This document shows, one piece after another, positions 23,499 through 35,420 of a DNA stretch of 64,000 nucleotides. The first letter of the stretch is position 1; the number at the start of each line of letters is the position of its first letter. The notes under the pieces were generated by a model. It ran no database searches, was not told the DNA's origin, and saw only the letters and a list, made by a program, of their open reading frames with translations. The DNA lies in NCBI GenBank assembly GCA_947311845.1, contig CAMZMU010000040.1, positions 70,549,341 to 70,613,340 of the forward strand. The letters are read 5' to 3'. The DNA comes from Poa pratensis. Its lineage: Eukaryota > Streptophyta > Magnoliopsida > Poales > Poaceae. The position numbers were made by a program, and so were the translations under genes.

Positions 23499-24952
23499 TG
23501 AAAGGACATTTCTTAATCCCTTGTGTTTTGTGTGTTAGGCAACAACACTAGTGATGATTTAATATGTGAATCAAGTGATGCAGGTTTTAGGTGATTAAAA
23601 CATCTTTGCATCAAATCCAAAAAGTGAGCGGAAAAGAGCTTTGTATTGTTGCTGAAGTTTTCCGGATTATCCGATTCTGCCTGAATCGGATTATCCAGTC
23701 GTCAAGGGTTGCTGGAATTCTGCTAAGGACTACAAGCAACGGCGTACTGAAGTTTTTCGAAATATCCGATTCAGAATGATTCGGATTATCCGATCGTCAA
23801 GGGTTGCTGGAATTCTGCTAAGGACTACAAGCAACGGCGTACTGAAGTTTTTCAGAATATCCGATTCAGAATGATTCGGATTATCCGACCGTCAAGGGTT
23901 GCTGGAATTCTGCTAAGGACTACAAGCAACGACGTACTGAAGTTTTTCGGAATATCCGATTCAGAATGATTCGGATTATCCGATCGTCAAAGATTGCTGG
24001 AATTCTGCTAAGGACTACAAGCGACGGAGTACTGAAGTTTTCCGGATTATCCGATTCAGAATGATTCGGATTATCCGATGAAATCGGATAATCCGATACT
24101 CATTTGAATCGGATTATCCGATTTACCAGTCTCCAACGGATAGAAATCTGGGAGGGGTATAAATGCCCCTCCCCCTTCTTCTAGCTTGGTACCACGACCA
24201 GAATTAGTCCACCCACCATTGTTGAAAGCTTGAAACTCCTAGATCTCTCTCCTACCCACTCAAACACCTTGTCCTTCTAGGACTTGGGAGAGTTGACCTA
24301 GATCTACACTTCCACCAAAGCGATTTGATTTCCACATCCATTCCTTTTAAGGAACTTGTTAATCTTGGGTTCATTGGAACCCTAGACGGTCGTTGGTCGT
24401 TCTTGTGACTTTGGGAGCCGCGGGGACTAGCCGGGAGCCTCCAATTGAGTTGTGGAGTCGTGCCCTGGCCTTGTGATTCTTGTGGCTTTGGGAGCCACGG
24501 GAATTTGGTGAGAGCCTCCAATTCGGTTGTGGAGTGTGCCTCATCCTTGTAAAGGTTTGTTGCCGACCTCGAGGGCATCATATAGTGACTCGTGGAACTC
24601 CTCATTGGAGGATAACACGAGGGAGATACGGTGTGCCATATCAAGGCTATTCGGGGCTCACTTGTGACCCCGCACCGCTCCAACGAAGACGTAGCTTCCA
24701 TTGGGAAGTGAACTTCGGGAATCATCTCCGCGTCACCGTGTGGTTTTCTCTTAACCTTCCTTTACTTGTATTGCTAGCTTAACTTGTTTAGAATATCTTG
24801 CTAGCTTGTTTATTGCTCATCATATAGGATTGTTCACCTAGTTGCATATCTAGAGAACTTATATTTGAGCAATTCCCCAATTTGATTAAAAGAAAAAGAA
24901 AATTTGTAGTTGCCTATTCACCCCCCTCTAGTCAACCTACTTGATCCTTTCA
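23499..24952 (+). mobile_element. Copia 5' LTR, right copy
   Basis: 1454 bp, TGAAAGGACATTTC to GATCCTTTCA. Tandem array at about 23656-24081 and TATA box at 24158-24164. It lacks the small insertion present in the 3' LTR, so it serves as the empty-site reference. Confidence 0.93.
23656..24081 (+). repeat. ~95-bp tandem array in Copia 5' LTR, right copy
   Basis: Four units beginning GGTTGCTGGAATTCTGC with CGGATTATCCGAT dyads, upstream of the LTR TATA box. Confidence 0.9.
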
Positions 24953-24954
24953 AT

Positions 24955-24966
24955 TGGTATCAGAGC
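24955..24966 (+). other. Copia primer-binding site, right copy
   Basis: TGGTATCAGAGC, initiator tRNA-Met complement, two bases after the LTR. Confidence 0.92.
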
Positions 24967-25006
24967 AAAGTCTCTTTATTAAGGGCTTAACAGCCTAAAG
25001 AGGAGG

Positions 25007-27551
25007 ATGACTAGCGAGGAGGAGTTAAAACTTGCTATGGAACAACAAGAGAAAAATGATCAAGAAAAACTTGAGAAAGAACTAAGTGAAGCGGGGATAA
25101 CCCTAGCCGATGATAATGCCCCGGTCACCATGAATGCCATGATTAAACTCTTTGGGTCCATGAAAGGCAAAAAGGTGGACGAGGTGTATACTCGGGTCAT
25201 TAATAATCAAAATGCCTCCTCATCAACCGGTGCCTCTATCGTTGAGGCCTTGGTTGATAAGGATAACATAGAGAAACCTAAAATTAATGAGAAGCCCCCT
25301 CATAACTTTGCTCCACCTACTTCATATCTCACTCAAGTTCCACCCACCCAACCTCATATAACCAACCTGAGTAGACCGCCTCCTAAGCTTGATAATACTC
25401 ATTATTTCACTTGGAAGAAATCTATGGAGTCTTATTTTCGCAGCTCATCGGTGCATCTTTGGAGGGTGGTGCTTCAAGGTTACAACCCGGTTGATCCCAC
25501 CAACTTGACAAAGCAAAAAGAGATTGATGAACAACTTGATGCAAACGCCAAATACATCCTTGAGAGTGCCATGACCTCCAATGATGAAGATCAAGTGCGA
25601 AATCTCAAAACCCCCAAGGAGGCTTGGGATTTTCTCTCATCGGTATATGAAGGAAATTAGGGCATTCAACGCTCCAACGACGCCATCCTTCAACATCAAG
25701 TGGACAACTTCATCATGCTAGAAGAAGAGACACCAACTGATCTCTTCCGAAGACTCACCAAGCTTGTTGTGACCATGAGGGAAAATGGAAAGAAATATAT
25801 GGATGATGAATGGGTCAAATCCAAGTTCCTCAAGACCATTGTTCCATACAATGAAAATATGGTGATGAATCTCCATGCGAGAGCGGACTACAGAACAATG
25901 TCTCCCAATGACATATTGGCACAATTCGTCACCTATGATACCTTGAAGGCCACTTCCAAGTCTTCCATCAACCAAATTCGTGGCACGAAGAGTCTTGCCT
26001 TGAAGGCCCATGTGGGAGAACATCCAAGATATGAAGAAGGCAAGGTTGTTGATCGTGAAGAAGATTTGGAGGGTGAGCTCAATGAGGTTCTTGCTCTTGC
26101 CGCCACCAAGTTTTGGAACAAGAAGAATTTCAAGAGCAAACCCCTCCCCACCGATGAAAAGAATGTGCTTCAATTGTGGAAAGGACAATCACCTTGTGAA
26201 GGATTGCCCTTATGAGAGAAGGGAGGATCACGGTGGTCAACTCATTCTAAAGAAGAACAAATATCACCCCAAGCCTACCTTCATCAAGAGATCACCTCAA
26301 AAGGCTCTTGTGGCATCTACCCAAGAGGAGTACGAGTCCGGTGGCGAGGAGGATAATGACTCAAGTGAAGAAGTAGGAATGGTGGCTCTTGCAATCGGCA
26401 ATCTTCCTCCTTCATTGGCACCCCTCTTCTCCGCCCCAAACGATGACAAGATCTCCAAGCCTATGTGCCTTATGGCCAAGGAAACAAAGGTGATTTCCCC
26501 ACCTAAAAGTATCATCTCCTCTAACCCATCTATATTGGATTGTGTTGAGAATGTAGGGGAAAATGAGGGTGAGGACAAGATTACCCTCTTTGTGAACAAA
26601 CTCCAAGGTCCAACCAAGAAAATGGTTGAGGCTCTCTTGTATCAATACGGAGAAGCCAAGAACCTTCTTGAGGAAAAGGAGGTTAGGATTTGTGAGCTCG
26701 AAGGGCATGCATGTGATCATGCCGATAAAATTGGTGAACTAGAAGATCAACTTGTTGAGGAACAAGTGTTCCGGGAACAACTTGAGGAGACCCATGCAAA
26801 GGATTTATCCAAGGCAAAAGAAACCCGTGAAACCTCTATTCAAGTTGCTAGTGATCTAAAAGTTAAAAATGATGAGCTTGTAGAGAGTTATAACAAACTC
26901 TTTGAGAGTTTTGAGCAACTTAGGGAAACCCACAAGGTGACCTCAAGTGAGCTCACCAAGCTCAAGGAGTCATATGCTAAATTACAAGCTCAATACATCT
27001 GTGCTAGCTTCACCACATCTCATAATGATAAAGATGCAAATGCTTGTACCTCTAACCCTTTGTGTGTGAAGGCATCTCTTATTGAGGAGAACAGTAGGTT
27101 GAAGGCCCAACTTGAGAAGGGTCTAGCCACTTGTATCCAAGGGGAGAAGAACCTCAATGATCTTTTGAACAATCAAAAGGGAGTGGTTGGCAAGGAAGGA
27201 CTTGGGTTTACACCTAAGTCCAAGAAGGTCAACAACAAGAAGAAGAAGAAGAAGAAGAAGAAGAAGAAGAAGAAGCCTACTTCCCCTTCCAAAGATATTA
27301 CTTTTGTGAAGGAGGGGGAGTTGGCCAAGACGAATGCCAACCCCATTGTGATTGGTGATGCCACAAGGGGCAATGCCACTCACAATGACTTTGCGGGAAA
27401 ATATAACCCTTCATATGTTCTTATGAAATCTAGAAATGGTTGTGTTTTGCTAAATATGTTGGCACTTCATATGGAGATGATTATCACTATGCTATTTGGG
27501 TTCCAAAGACCCTTGTGACTAACAAAAGAGGACCCATTCCAAAATGGGTAC
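25007..27551 (+). pseudogene. Copia gag (UBN2-like core, CCHC knuckle, coiled coil)
   Basis: Starts MTSEEELKLAMEQQEKND. The middle has the Copia gag core (YFTWKKSMESYFRSSS, LWRVVLQGYNP, LKTPKEAWDFLSSVYEG), then one zinc knuckle CFNCGKDNHLVKDC (26165-26206), an acidic linker, about 200 residues of coiled coil rich in E, K and L, and a run of about 14 lysines coded by AAG repeats near 27235-27277. A TAG at 25658 (shared with the left copy) and a frameshift near 26140 break it. Gag would form the particle and bind RNA. It is cut by the inner element; KWV at the end joins the pol frame beyond 34290. Confidence 0.87.
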
Positions 27552-29125
27552 TGATACGTCTCAAACGTATATATAATTTCTGATGTTCCATGTTGATATT
27601 ATACCAATTGTTACATGTTTTATATACACTTCATAGCATTTTCATGCATTTTCTAGGACTAACCTATTAACAAGATGCCACAGTGCCAGTTCCTGTTTTC
27701 TGCTGTTTTTGTATTCCAGAAAAGCTAGTCTGGAAATATTCTCGGAATTGGACGAAACTTGGACAGAACCTCCTATTTTTCCAACACGAACATGGAGTCC
27801 AGAGGAGAGACGAGGAGGGCCATGAGGCACCCACACCATGGGGTCGCGCGGCCCCCCTGCACGCCGTGGGGTGGTGTGGGGCCCACGTGGCTCTGCAGCC
27901 GCCGCCCTTTCGCTATTTATTCTTCCCGACGCGAAAACCCTAAATACCCGAGCCATTATCCACGAAAAGTTCAGAGACGCCGCCGCCGTCAACCCTAGCT
28001 CGGGAGGGTTCAGAAGCTCTTCCCGGCACCCTGCCGGAGAGGGGAATCATCACCGGAGGGCTCTACATCACCATGCCTGCCTCCGGAGTGATGCGTGAGT
28101 AGTTCATCCTTGGACTACGGGTCCATGGCAGTAGCTAGATGGTTGTCTCTCCACTTTATGCTATCATGTTTAGATCTTGTGAGCTGCCTATCATGATCAA
28201 GATCATCTTATTGTAATGCTACATGTTGTGTTTGCTGGGATCCGATGAATATTGAATACTATGTCAAGTTGATTATCAATCTATCTTATATGTTATTTAT
28301 GATCTTGCATGCTTTCCGTTACTAGTAGATGCTTTGGCCAAGTAGATGCTTGTAACTCCAAGAGTGAGTATTTATGCTAGATAGTGGGTTCATGCCTCCG
28401 GTAATCTGGGAGAGTGACAATAACTTCTAAGATTGTGGATGTGTTGTTGCCACTAGGGATAAAATAACCGATGCTTAGCTTAAGGGTGCGCCGTTAGGTC
28501 TAATGCATTTGTTTACATTACGCACATTACTTAATGCGATTATCCGTTGCTTGCAACTTAATACCAACGGGGAACTCGGATGACAACCTGGCGGTGGATT
28601 ATTAGTCATAGACGCTGTTGGATAACGGTCTATGTATTTTGTCGTAATGCCCACATGAATATCATAGTAATCATCATGTCATATATATGCATTGTCATGC
28701 GCTCAATATTTTGTCAATTGCCCAGCTGTAATTTGTTCACCCAGCATGTTAGTTATCTTTTATGGAGAGACACCACTAGTGAACTGTGGACCCCGGTCCA
28801 TTCTTTTACACTGATAATACAACCAACTGCAAACATTGTTCCTTTTCATTCTCTGCAATTTACTACTGTTTTCCACACCATACGTTTAATCCTTTGTTTT
28901 CAGCAAGCCGGTGAGATTGACAACCTCACTGTTTCGTTGGGGCAAAGTAGTTTGATTGTGTTGTGTGCAGGTTCCACGTCAGCGCGCCACTGACAACCTT
29001 CAGAAGTGATTTCTTGCTCCTACTGGTTCGATTAAACCTTGGTTTCATACTGAGGGAAACTGCTGCTACACTGCTTCATACCTTCCTCTTGGGGTCTCCC
29101 AACGAACGTGTGATCCACGCAATCA
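27552..29125 (+). mobile_element. 5' LTR of inner element, right copy
   Basis: 1574 bp. The middle is GC-rich with G-box CCCACGTGG, CTATTTATTC (TATA-like) and AACCCTAAA, resembling a plant promoter and 5' UTR. Confidence 0.92.
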
Positions 29126-29136
29126 AGCTCTTTTTC

Positions 29137-29154
29137 TGGCGCCGTTGCCGGGGA
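29137..29154 (+). other. Primer-binding site of inner element, right copy
   Basis: TGGCGCCGTTGCCGGGGA, complementary to the 3' end of plant tRNA-Asp, 11 bases after the LTR. Confidence 0.85.
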
Positions 29155-29316
29155 GCAAGAGGATTTCTGCAAGGGGAGTTTCACGCTTCCAATCTCTTTA
29201 CTTTGTTATTGTCTTGCTTAGTTTATTTTTATTTAGTCTTGTTTGCTTTATTTATCAAAAACACAAAAAAATTAGTTACTTTTATTTTCGAATTGTTATT
29301 TTTCAGTCTTGTTATC

Positions 29317-30129
29317 ATGTCTAGCTCTGCTCCTTTTTCCGTAGTGCCACCTGTGGGAGAAATTATTACCTTTAAACAAAAAAGTGGGGAATCCTTTAGG
29401 AATGCCTGGGAGAGAATTTTGGAATTGCACAAGAAGGTGCAACATAAGATGGATTTGAGAGTTCTTATAAAAAATTCTACTATGGTTTATTTTCTGTTTA
29501 TCAACATGCTCTAGATACCATGGTAGGGGAAACCTTTTCTGAGTTTGATACAACGAAAGCTCATAATATTTTGAGTGGTTTGTCAATTTCCCAATGGTGG
29601 ACGAAACTGGGATATTCACTAAGCTAGATAAAATAGAAAAGTCAATTGATAATTTAACTCTGAGCCATAATCTTAAAGAACAACCTTTAGTTGAGCTAAA
29701 AATGATTGGGAACCATTCATTGAGATTAATATTGGTAATGAAAAGTTTCGTGCCTACTGTGACCTTGGTTCAACAATGTCCATCATGCCTAAAATGGTTT
29801 ATGATCTATTAAAATTTGATAATATGGTTGATTACCCTGTTTTTCATTTTCATGCTGATGGAACAATCACAAGAAGCATAGGGATTATTAATGATATTAT
29901 GGTCACTGTTCAAAATAAGACCATCCCTGTGAATTTCATGATCCTTGCAAAATCTCCCAACCATATTGTTTTAGGGAGATCCTTTTTAAAGAGTAATGGG
30001 GGTTTTATCAATGCAAAGTATGGGTTTATGAAATTTAATGCTCCTATCAATCGGAGGTTCTTCTTCCCGATCAAAAAAGATGACCCCACCGAAAGGTTGG
30101 GAGATTTTAATGTCTTTGGAAACACTTGA
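29317..30129 (+). pseudogene. Gag and aspartic-protease remnant of inner element, right copy
   Basis: Begins MSSSAPFSVVPPVGEIITF with a short gag (ESFRNAWERILELHKKVQ) that stops at 29514. Two further frames carry the gag C-terminus (KLDKIEKSIDNLTLSHN) and a protease domain with the active-site-like DLGSTMS, followed by MVTVQNKTIPVNFMILAKS and HIVLGRSFL. Stop near 30129. Whether the protease is functional cannot be told; no polymerase or integrase is present. Confidence 0.65.
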
Positions 30130-30845
30130 TTCTTACTTTCTGCGCCTAGCTGAAAGGCGTTAAAGAAAAGCGCTTATGGGAGACAACCCATTATTTTATT
30201 TCTGCAATTTTTCTTTTCTTTTTGAGTCAAGGAGTTGTTTACTTCTGTAACAATTCCTTTGTATCTTTATTTTATCGCATTGTTGTGCCAAGTATTGCCT
30301 CTAATAGGAAGATGATGCTAGATTTGGATTTCTGCGCAGGAACAGATTTCTGCTGTTCACCGTTTTAATTCTGTAAAATCACAGAAAAATTATTTAAATC
30401 TGCAAATTTTTGTGCGTGATCCTCAGATATGTACGCATCTTTCGTTAGTTTAAAGTTTTTCGATCTGAGCAACGTAAGTGCCTCGAAAAAATTCGTCTTT
30501 GCGGACTGTTCTGTTTAGACAGATTCTGTCTTTTATTTTTCGCATTCTCTCTTTTACTAGTGTTGAGTGGAATTCTTTTTTAGGGTGAAGAGCTTCACAT
30601 AACATCAGTGGCAGTAGCTAATGTTAAAAGTAACGGTCATGTTTGTGTCCTTATAGAACATGTGAGTTTTTGATTGTGCACTAACCCTCTAATGAGAATT
30701 ACTTTGAGTTTGGTGTGGCGGAAGTTTTCAAGGGTCAAGAGAGAAGGATGATATAATGTGATCAAGAAGAGTGAAGAGCTTAAGCTTGGGGATGCTCCCA
30801 TGGATCACCCCAGCATATTTCAAGAAGACTCAAGCGTCTAAGCTT

Positions 30846-30866
30846 GGGGATGCCCAAGGCATCCCC
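30846..30866 (+). other. Perfect 9-bp hairpin in inner element
   Basis: GGGGATGCC, loop CAA, GGCATCCCC. Also at 12859-12879 and, with an 8-bp stem and the same loop, in the outer element at 43524-43542. Conservation between two subfamilies suggests an RNA or DNA function. Confidence 0.8.
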
Positions 30867-31500
30867 TTCTTCATCAGCAACTTATCAGGTCATCTCTAGT
30901 GAAACTATATTTTAATTCTTTCACATCATATGTGCTTTACTTGGAGCGTCTGTGTGCTTTTATTTTCAGTATTTTATTTTTCTTATGGTCAACTTGATTG
31001 GACCCCAGCATTCTTGATTGGGAGAGAGACACGCTCCGCTTTTTCATATGAATACTCCTATTCTTCACTTATACTTGTTGAGTATTCTTATCTAGCTATT
31101 GCTATGCTTTTAGCTCCTGTTTTGCATGCATCTCTTATTCAGAGCTGTTAGTTCTTTTAAAGAAAGTACTCTCTTGCTTCACTTATAATTGTTTGGAGAG
31201 TTTATGTTGAAATAAATTGATTGGTGTTTGGTTGGAACAGAAAATGTTGCATGTGGTAGATGGTATAATGGAAAAAGCTTACATATTCTTGTAGATCACT
31301 GTATTGGATAATTTGATACTTGTCAATTGTTTTGAGTTATCAAGTAGTTCATGTTTAAGCTTTTGTATCATGTAGTTAAAACCTATTAATGAAGAACTAC
31401 CGTAAAGCTCGTTGAAATTTGGTTTGCATGATTGGTATCTCTAAGGTCTAGATATTTTCTAGTAAAAGGGTTTGGTTAACAAGGAAGACAGTGTAGAGTC

Positions 31501-31731
31501 TTATAATGCTTGCAATATGTTTTCATATAAGTCTTGCTGTGTCGGTTGATATCCTGTGTTTGCTTCAAATAACCTTGCTAGCCTAAACTCTGTACTGAGA
31601 GGGAATGCTTCTCGTGCATCCAAAACCTTGAGCCAAAATCCATGCCATCTGTGTCCACCATAACTACCTATATGTGGTATTTCCTTGCCATTCCAAGTAA
31701 ATTTTTCATGTGCTACCTTTAAACTATTCAA
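31501..31731 (-). CDS. Antisense 76-codon ORF in inner element
   Basis: Begins MNSLKVAHEKFTWNGKEIPH and contains YGGHRWHGFWLKVLDAREAF. It is identical in the left copy (13514-13744). Its composition is protein-like, but I recognise no family. Antisense ORFs between the coding part and 3' LTR are known in some plant LTR elements. It could equally be chance; it is short. Confidence 0.3.
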   Translation of the reverse strand: MNSLKVAHEKFTWNGKEIPHIGSYGGHRWHGFWLKVLDAREAFPLSTEFRLARLFEANTGYQPTQQDLYENILQAL

Positions 31732-32709
31732 AATTATTACTCCTATTTTGTGTCAATGTTTACCAAGCTCATGAGGACGGGGTGGATGTCTTTATGTCAA
31801 CTGTCAAACAGACTTTACCACCGGACTAGCGGCATATACATCCGCTTATCCATTAATTTTGCAAAAAGAGCTGGCAAATGGGGTGCCCAGTCCCAATTAA
31901 TTACAACTTTAACCGCTTAATTCTCTTCACATTTTTGCCCTGATTTATCAGTCAAGCAATGACAAACAGTGAAATATCTGCATGTGTAAACAAAAGAGAA
32001 AGAGGGATGATCTGCCTTGCTGGTAGAAATAACGTCCTTCATGGGAGCCGCTCTTAAAAGTCTGGTTGGCAGGGGTCATATTGTACTTTCCATTTTCTGA
32101 TTCGTTGACAATTAACAAACACCTCTCAAAACTTATTTTTACTCTCTATATGATTTCAAAAACTTAAAAAGCTCTAGCACATGATTTAATCCCTGCTTCC
32201 CTCTGCGAAGGGCCTTTCTTTTACTTTTATGTTGAGTCAGTTTTCCTACTTCTTTCTATCTTAGAAGCAAACACTAGTGTCAACTTTGGTGCAACAATTT
32301 TTATATGCTTGTATATTGCACTTATTATATTGCTTTGTGTTGACAAATATCCATGAGATATATATGTTGAAAGTTGAAAGCAATTGCTGAACTTAAATCT
32401 TCCTTTGTGTTGGTTAAATACCTTTTACTTAGAATCTATTGCTTTATGAGTTAACTCTTATGCAAAACTCTTTGATGCTTGTCTCGAAAGTACTATTCAT
32501 GAAAAGTTTTTGCTTATATGATTCAGTTGTTTGCTCATTATCTACTTGCTAGCAAACTATAGACCATTGACCTGGATCACTTCATTCATAACATGTGCTT
32601 TACAATACTATTTGATCAAGATTATGATTGTAGCATGTCACCTCAGAAATTATTTTGTTTTTATCGTTTTACCTACTCGAGGACGAGTAGAACTAAGCTT
32701 GGGGATGCT

Positions 32710-34284
32710 TGATACGTCTCAAACGTATCTATAATTTCTGATGTTCCATGTTGATATTATACCAATTGTTACATGTTTTATATACACTTCATAGCATTTT
32801 TATGCATTTTCTGGGACTAACCTATTAACAAGATGCCACAGTGCCAGTTCCTGTTTTCTGCTGTTTTTGTATTCCAGAAAAGCTAGTCTGGAAATATTCT
32901 CGGAATTGGACGAAACTTGGACAGAACCTCCTATTTTTCCAACACGAACACGGAGTCCAGAGGAGAGACGGAGGGCCACGTGGCACCCACACCATGGGGC
33001 CGCGCGGGCCCCCCTGCCGCGCCGTGGGGTGGTGTGGGGCCCACGTGGCTCTCAGCCGCCGCCCTTTCGCCTATTTATTCTTCCCGACGCGAAAACCCTA
33101 AATACCCGAGCCATTATCCACGAAAAGTTCCAGAGACGCCGCCGCCGTCAACCCTAGCTCGGGAGGGTTCAGAAGCTCTTCCCGGCACCCTGCCGGAGAG
33201 GGGAATCATCACCGGAGGGCTCTACATCACCATGCCTGCCTCCGGAGTGATGCGTGAGTAGTTCATCCTTGGACTACGGGTCCATGGCAGTAGCTAGATG
33301 GTTGTCTCTCCACTTTATGCTATCATGTTTAGATCTTGTGAGCTGCCTATCATGATCAAGATCATCTTATTGTAATGCTACATGTTGTGTTTGCTGGGAT
33401 CCGATGAATATTGAATACTATGTCAAGTTGATTATCAATCTATCTTATATGTTATTTATGATCTTGCATGCTTTCCGTTACTAGTAGATGCTTTGGCCAA
33501 GTAGATGCTTGTAACTCCAAGAGTGAGTATTTATGCTAGATAGTGGGTTCATGCCTCCGGTAATCTGGGAGAGTGACAATAACTTCTAAGATTGTGGATG
33601 TGCTGTTGCCACTAGGGATAAAATAACCGATGCTTAGCTTAAGGGTGCGCCGTTAGGTCTAATGCATTTGTTTACATTACGCACATTACTTAATGCAATT
33701 ATCCGTTGCTTGCAACTTAATACCAACGGGGAACTCGGATGACAACCTGGCGGTGGATTATTAGTCATAGACGCTGTTGGATAACGGTCTATGTATTTTG
33801 TCGTAATGCCCACATGAATATCATAGTAATCATCATGTCATATATATGCATTGTCATGCGCTCAATATTTTGTCAATTGCCCAGCTGTAATTTGTTCACC
33901 CAGCATGTTAGTTATCTTTTATGGAGAGACACCACTAGTGAACTGTGGACCCCGGTCCATTCTTTTACACTGATAATACAACCAACTGCAAACATTGTTC
34001 CTTTTCATTCTCTGCAATTTACTACTGTTTTCCACACCATACGTTTAATCCTTTGTTTTCAGCAAGCCGGTGAGATTGACAACCTCACTGTTTCGTTGGG
34101 GCAAAGTAGTTTGATTGTGTTGTGTGCAGGTTCCACGTCAGCGCGCCACTGACAACCTTCAGAAGTGATTTCTTGCTCCTACTGGTTCGATTAAACCTTG
34201 GTTTCATACTGAGGGAAACTGCTGCTACTGTGCTTCATACCTTCCTCTTGGGGTCTCCCAGCGAACGTGTGATCCACGCAATCA
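32710..34284 (+). mobile_element. 3' LTR of inner element, right copy
   Basis: 1575 bp, same ends as the 5' LTR, followed by the TSD GGTAC and resumption of the Copia pol reading frame. Confidence 0.93.
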
Positions 34285-34316
34285 GGTACCTAAATCAAAG
34301 ACTTGATTTCTTGTAG

Positions 34317-35420
34317 GACTTTTCTTCCGGTGGATCTTCATGGCTCATTGATAGTGGGTGTTCATCTCACATGGCCGGAAGCAAAGAATTGGTAAAGGGC
34401 TTATTGAAACAATTACTCACATTCTCTCATGTCACCATTGGGAACAATGAAAGACTTAAGGTATTGGGATATGGTAAGGTAGTGATCACTCCGGAGTTAT
34501 CCATTGAGAAGGTCATCCTTGTTGAATCCCTTTCATATAATTTACTTTCCGTTGGTCAATTATGTAATTCCGGTTACACCGTTATCTTTAATAAATACCA
34601 CGTGACCATCCTTTTCACACAATCTCTTAAAGTAGCCTTTGTTGGATTTCATGAGAACTGTTTGTATGTGGTCGATTTCTCGAAAGAGACCACTCAAATT
34701 GCCACGTGTCTAATGGCTAAATCCGCCAAGGGATGGCTTTGGCATCGCCGGCTAGGCCATGTCGGTATGAGAAATTTACAAACTCTTGTGAAGGGTGGAC
34801 ACGTGGTAGGACTAACCGATGTTAATTTTTCCAAAGATCGTCCTTGTAGTGCTTGCATAGCCGGAAAGATGCATGAAAAGAATCACCCCAAGATGACCAT
34901 TATCTCCACTAAGAGGCCTTTGGAGCTCCTTCATATGGATCTTTTTGGGCCTCCCACATATGATAGTCTTGGTGGCAAGAAATATTGTTTGGTGATTGTG
35001 GATGATTATTCAAGATATTGTTGGACTTTCTACATCAAGAGGAAGAGTGAAACTCAAAAGATATTCATTGACTTTGCAACCCTATTTCAACGCCAATATG
35101 ACTCCAAGATTTTGGCAATAAGAAGTGACAATGGTACGGAGTTCAAGAATTACACTATGGATGATTTCCTAAGTGGGGAGGGCATTCAGCACCAATATTC
35201 CGCTGCATATACTCCCCAACAAAATGGTGTCGCCGAAAGGAAGAACCGCACTCTTATTGATATGGCAAGAACTATGTTGGCCGAATTTCATTCCCCATAC
35301 AACTTTTGGGCCGAACCCATCAACACCGCTTGCCACTACTCAAACCGGCTCTTCTTTCGACCTCTCATGGAAAAGACACCATATGAACTCCTTATCGGTA
35401 AAAAGCCAAGTGTCTCTTAA
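34317..35420 (+). pseudogene. Copia pol: protease and integrase
   Basis: Opens with the aspartic-protease active site in SSWLIDSGCSSHM (DSG at about 34350). It continues through the GAG-pre-integrase HHCC finger (WHRRLGHVGM ... CSACIAGK) and the integrase core with D in LLHMDLFGPP, D in RSDNGTEFKN and E in NGVAERKNRT, all three catalytic acids present. A TAA at 35418 interrupts what should continue as FRVFGCKCHVYI. Order PR-INT before RT is diagnostic of Copia. Upstream the frame is broken at the junction with the inner element. Confidence 0.9.

Larger units (their letters stand above)
30130..32709 (+). other. Non-coding 3' internal region of inner element, right copy
   Basis: Contains the two internal PPT-like AAGCTTGGGGATGC motifs (about 30782 and 30840), the hairpin 30846-30866 and the antisense ORF 31501-31731. 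Ends at the 3' LTR. Confidence 0.7.
17968..33593. repeat. Right copy of the duplicated segment
   Basis: This is the counterpart of 1-15593, about 33 bases longer overall. Here the inner LTR element is complete and continues into the rest of the Copia element, so this copy is the better template for the locus. Example differences: ten versus nine T in the run at 17991 versus 24; an in-frame GAG codon at about 20137 that is missing at about 2181; one A missing near 20575. Confidence 0.95.
27552..34284 (+). mobile_element. Inner LTR element, Gypsy-like, non-autonomous, complete
   Basis: 6733 bp with 5-bp TSD GGTAC (27547-27551 and 34285-34289). LTRs 27552-29125 and 32710-34284 start TGATACGTCTCAAACGTAT and end CAATCA. 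The PBS 29137-29154 matches tRNA-Asp. It encodes only gag and protease remnants. PPT AAGCTTGGGGATGCT precedes the 3' LTR. The LTRs are nearly identical apart from scattered small changes, so the insertion is young relative to its host Copia element. Gypsy assignment rests on the protease type and PBS and is not certain. Confidence 0.92.

Noticed and set aside
24252..24725. 157-codon antisense ORF in the Copia LTR (also in the other LTRs)
   Set aside because: Lies in the LTR leader, varies between LTR copies and shows no domain.
1..33593. Recent tandem duplication of a SURNod19 gene with its transposons
   Set aside because: The 13-N junction, the cut inside an LTR and the indel-type differences fit overlapping contigs better. 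Kept only as the alternative.
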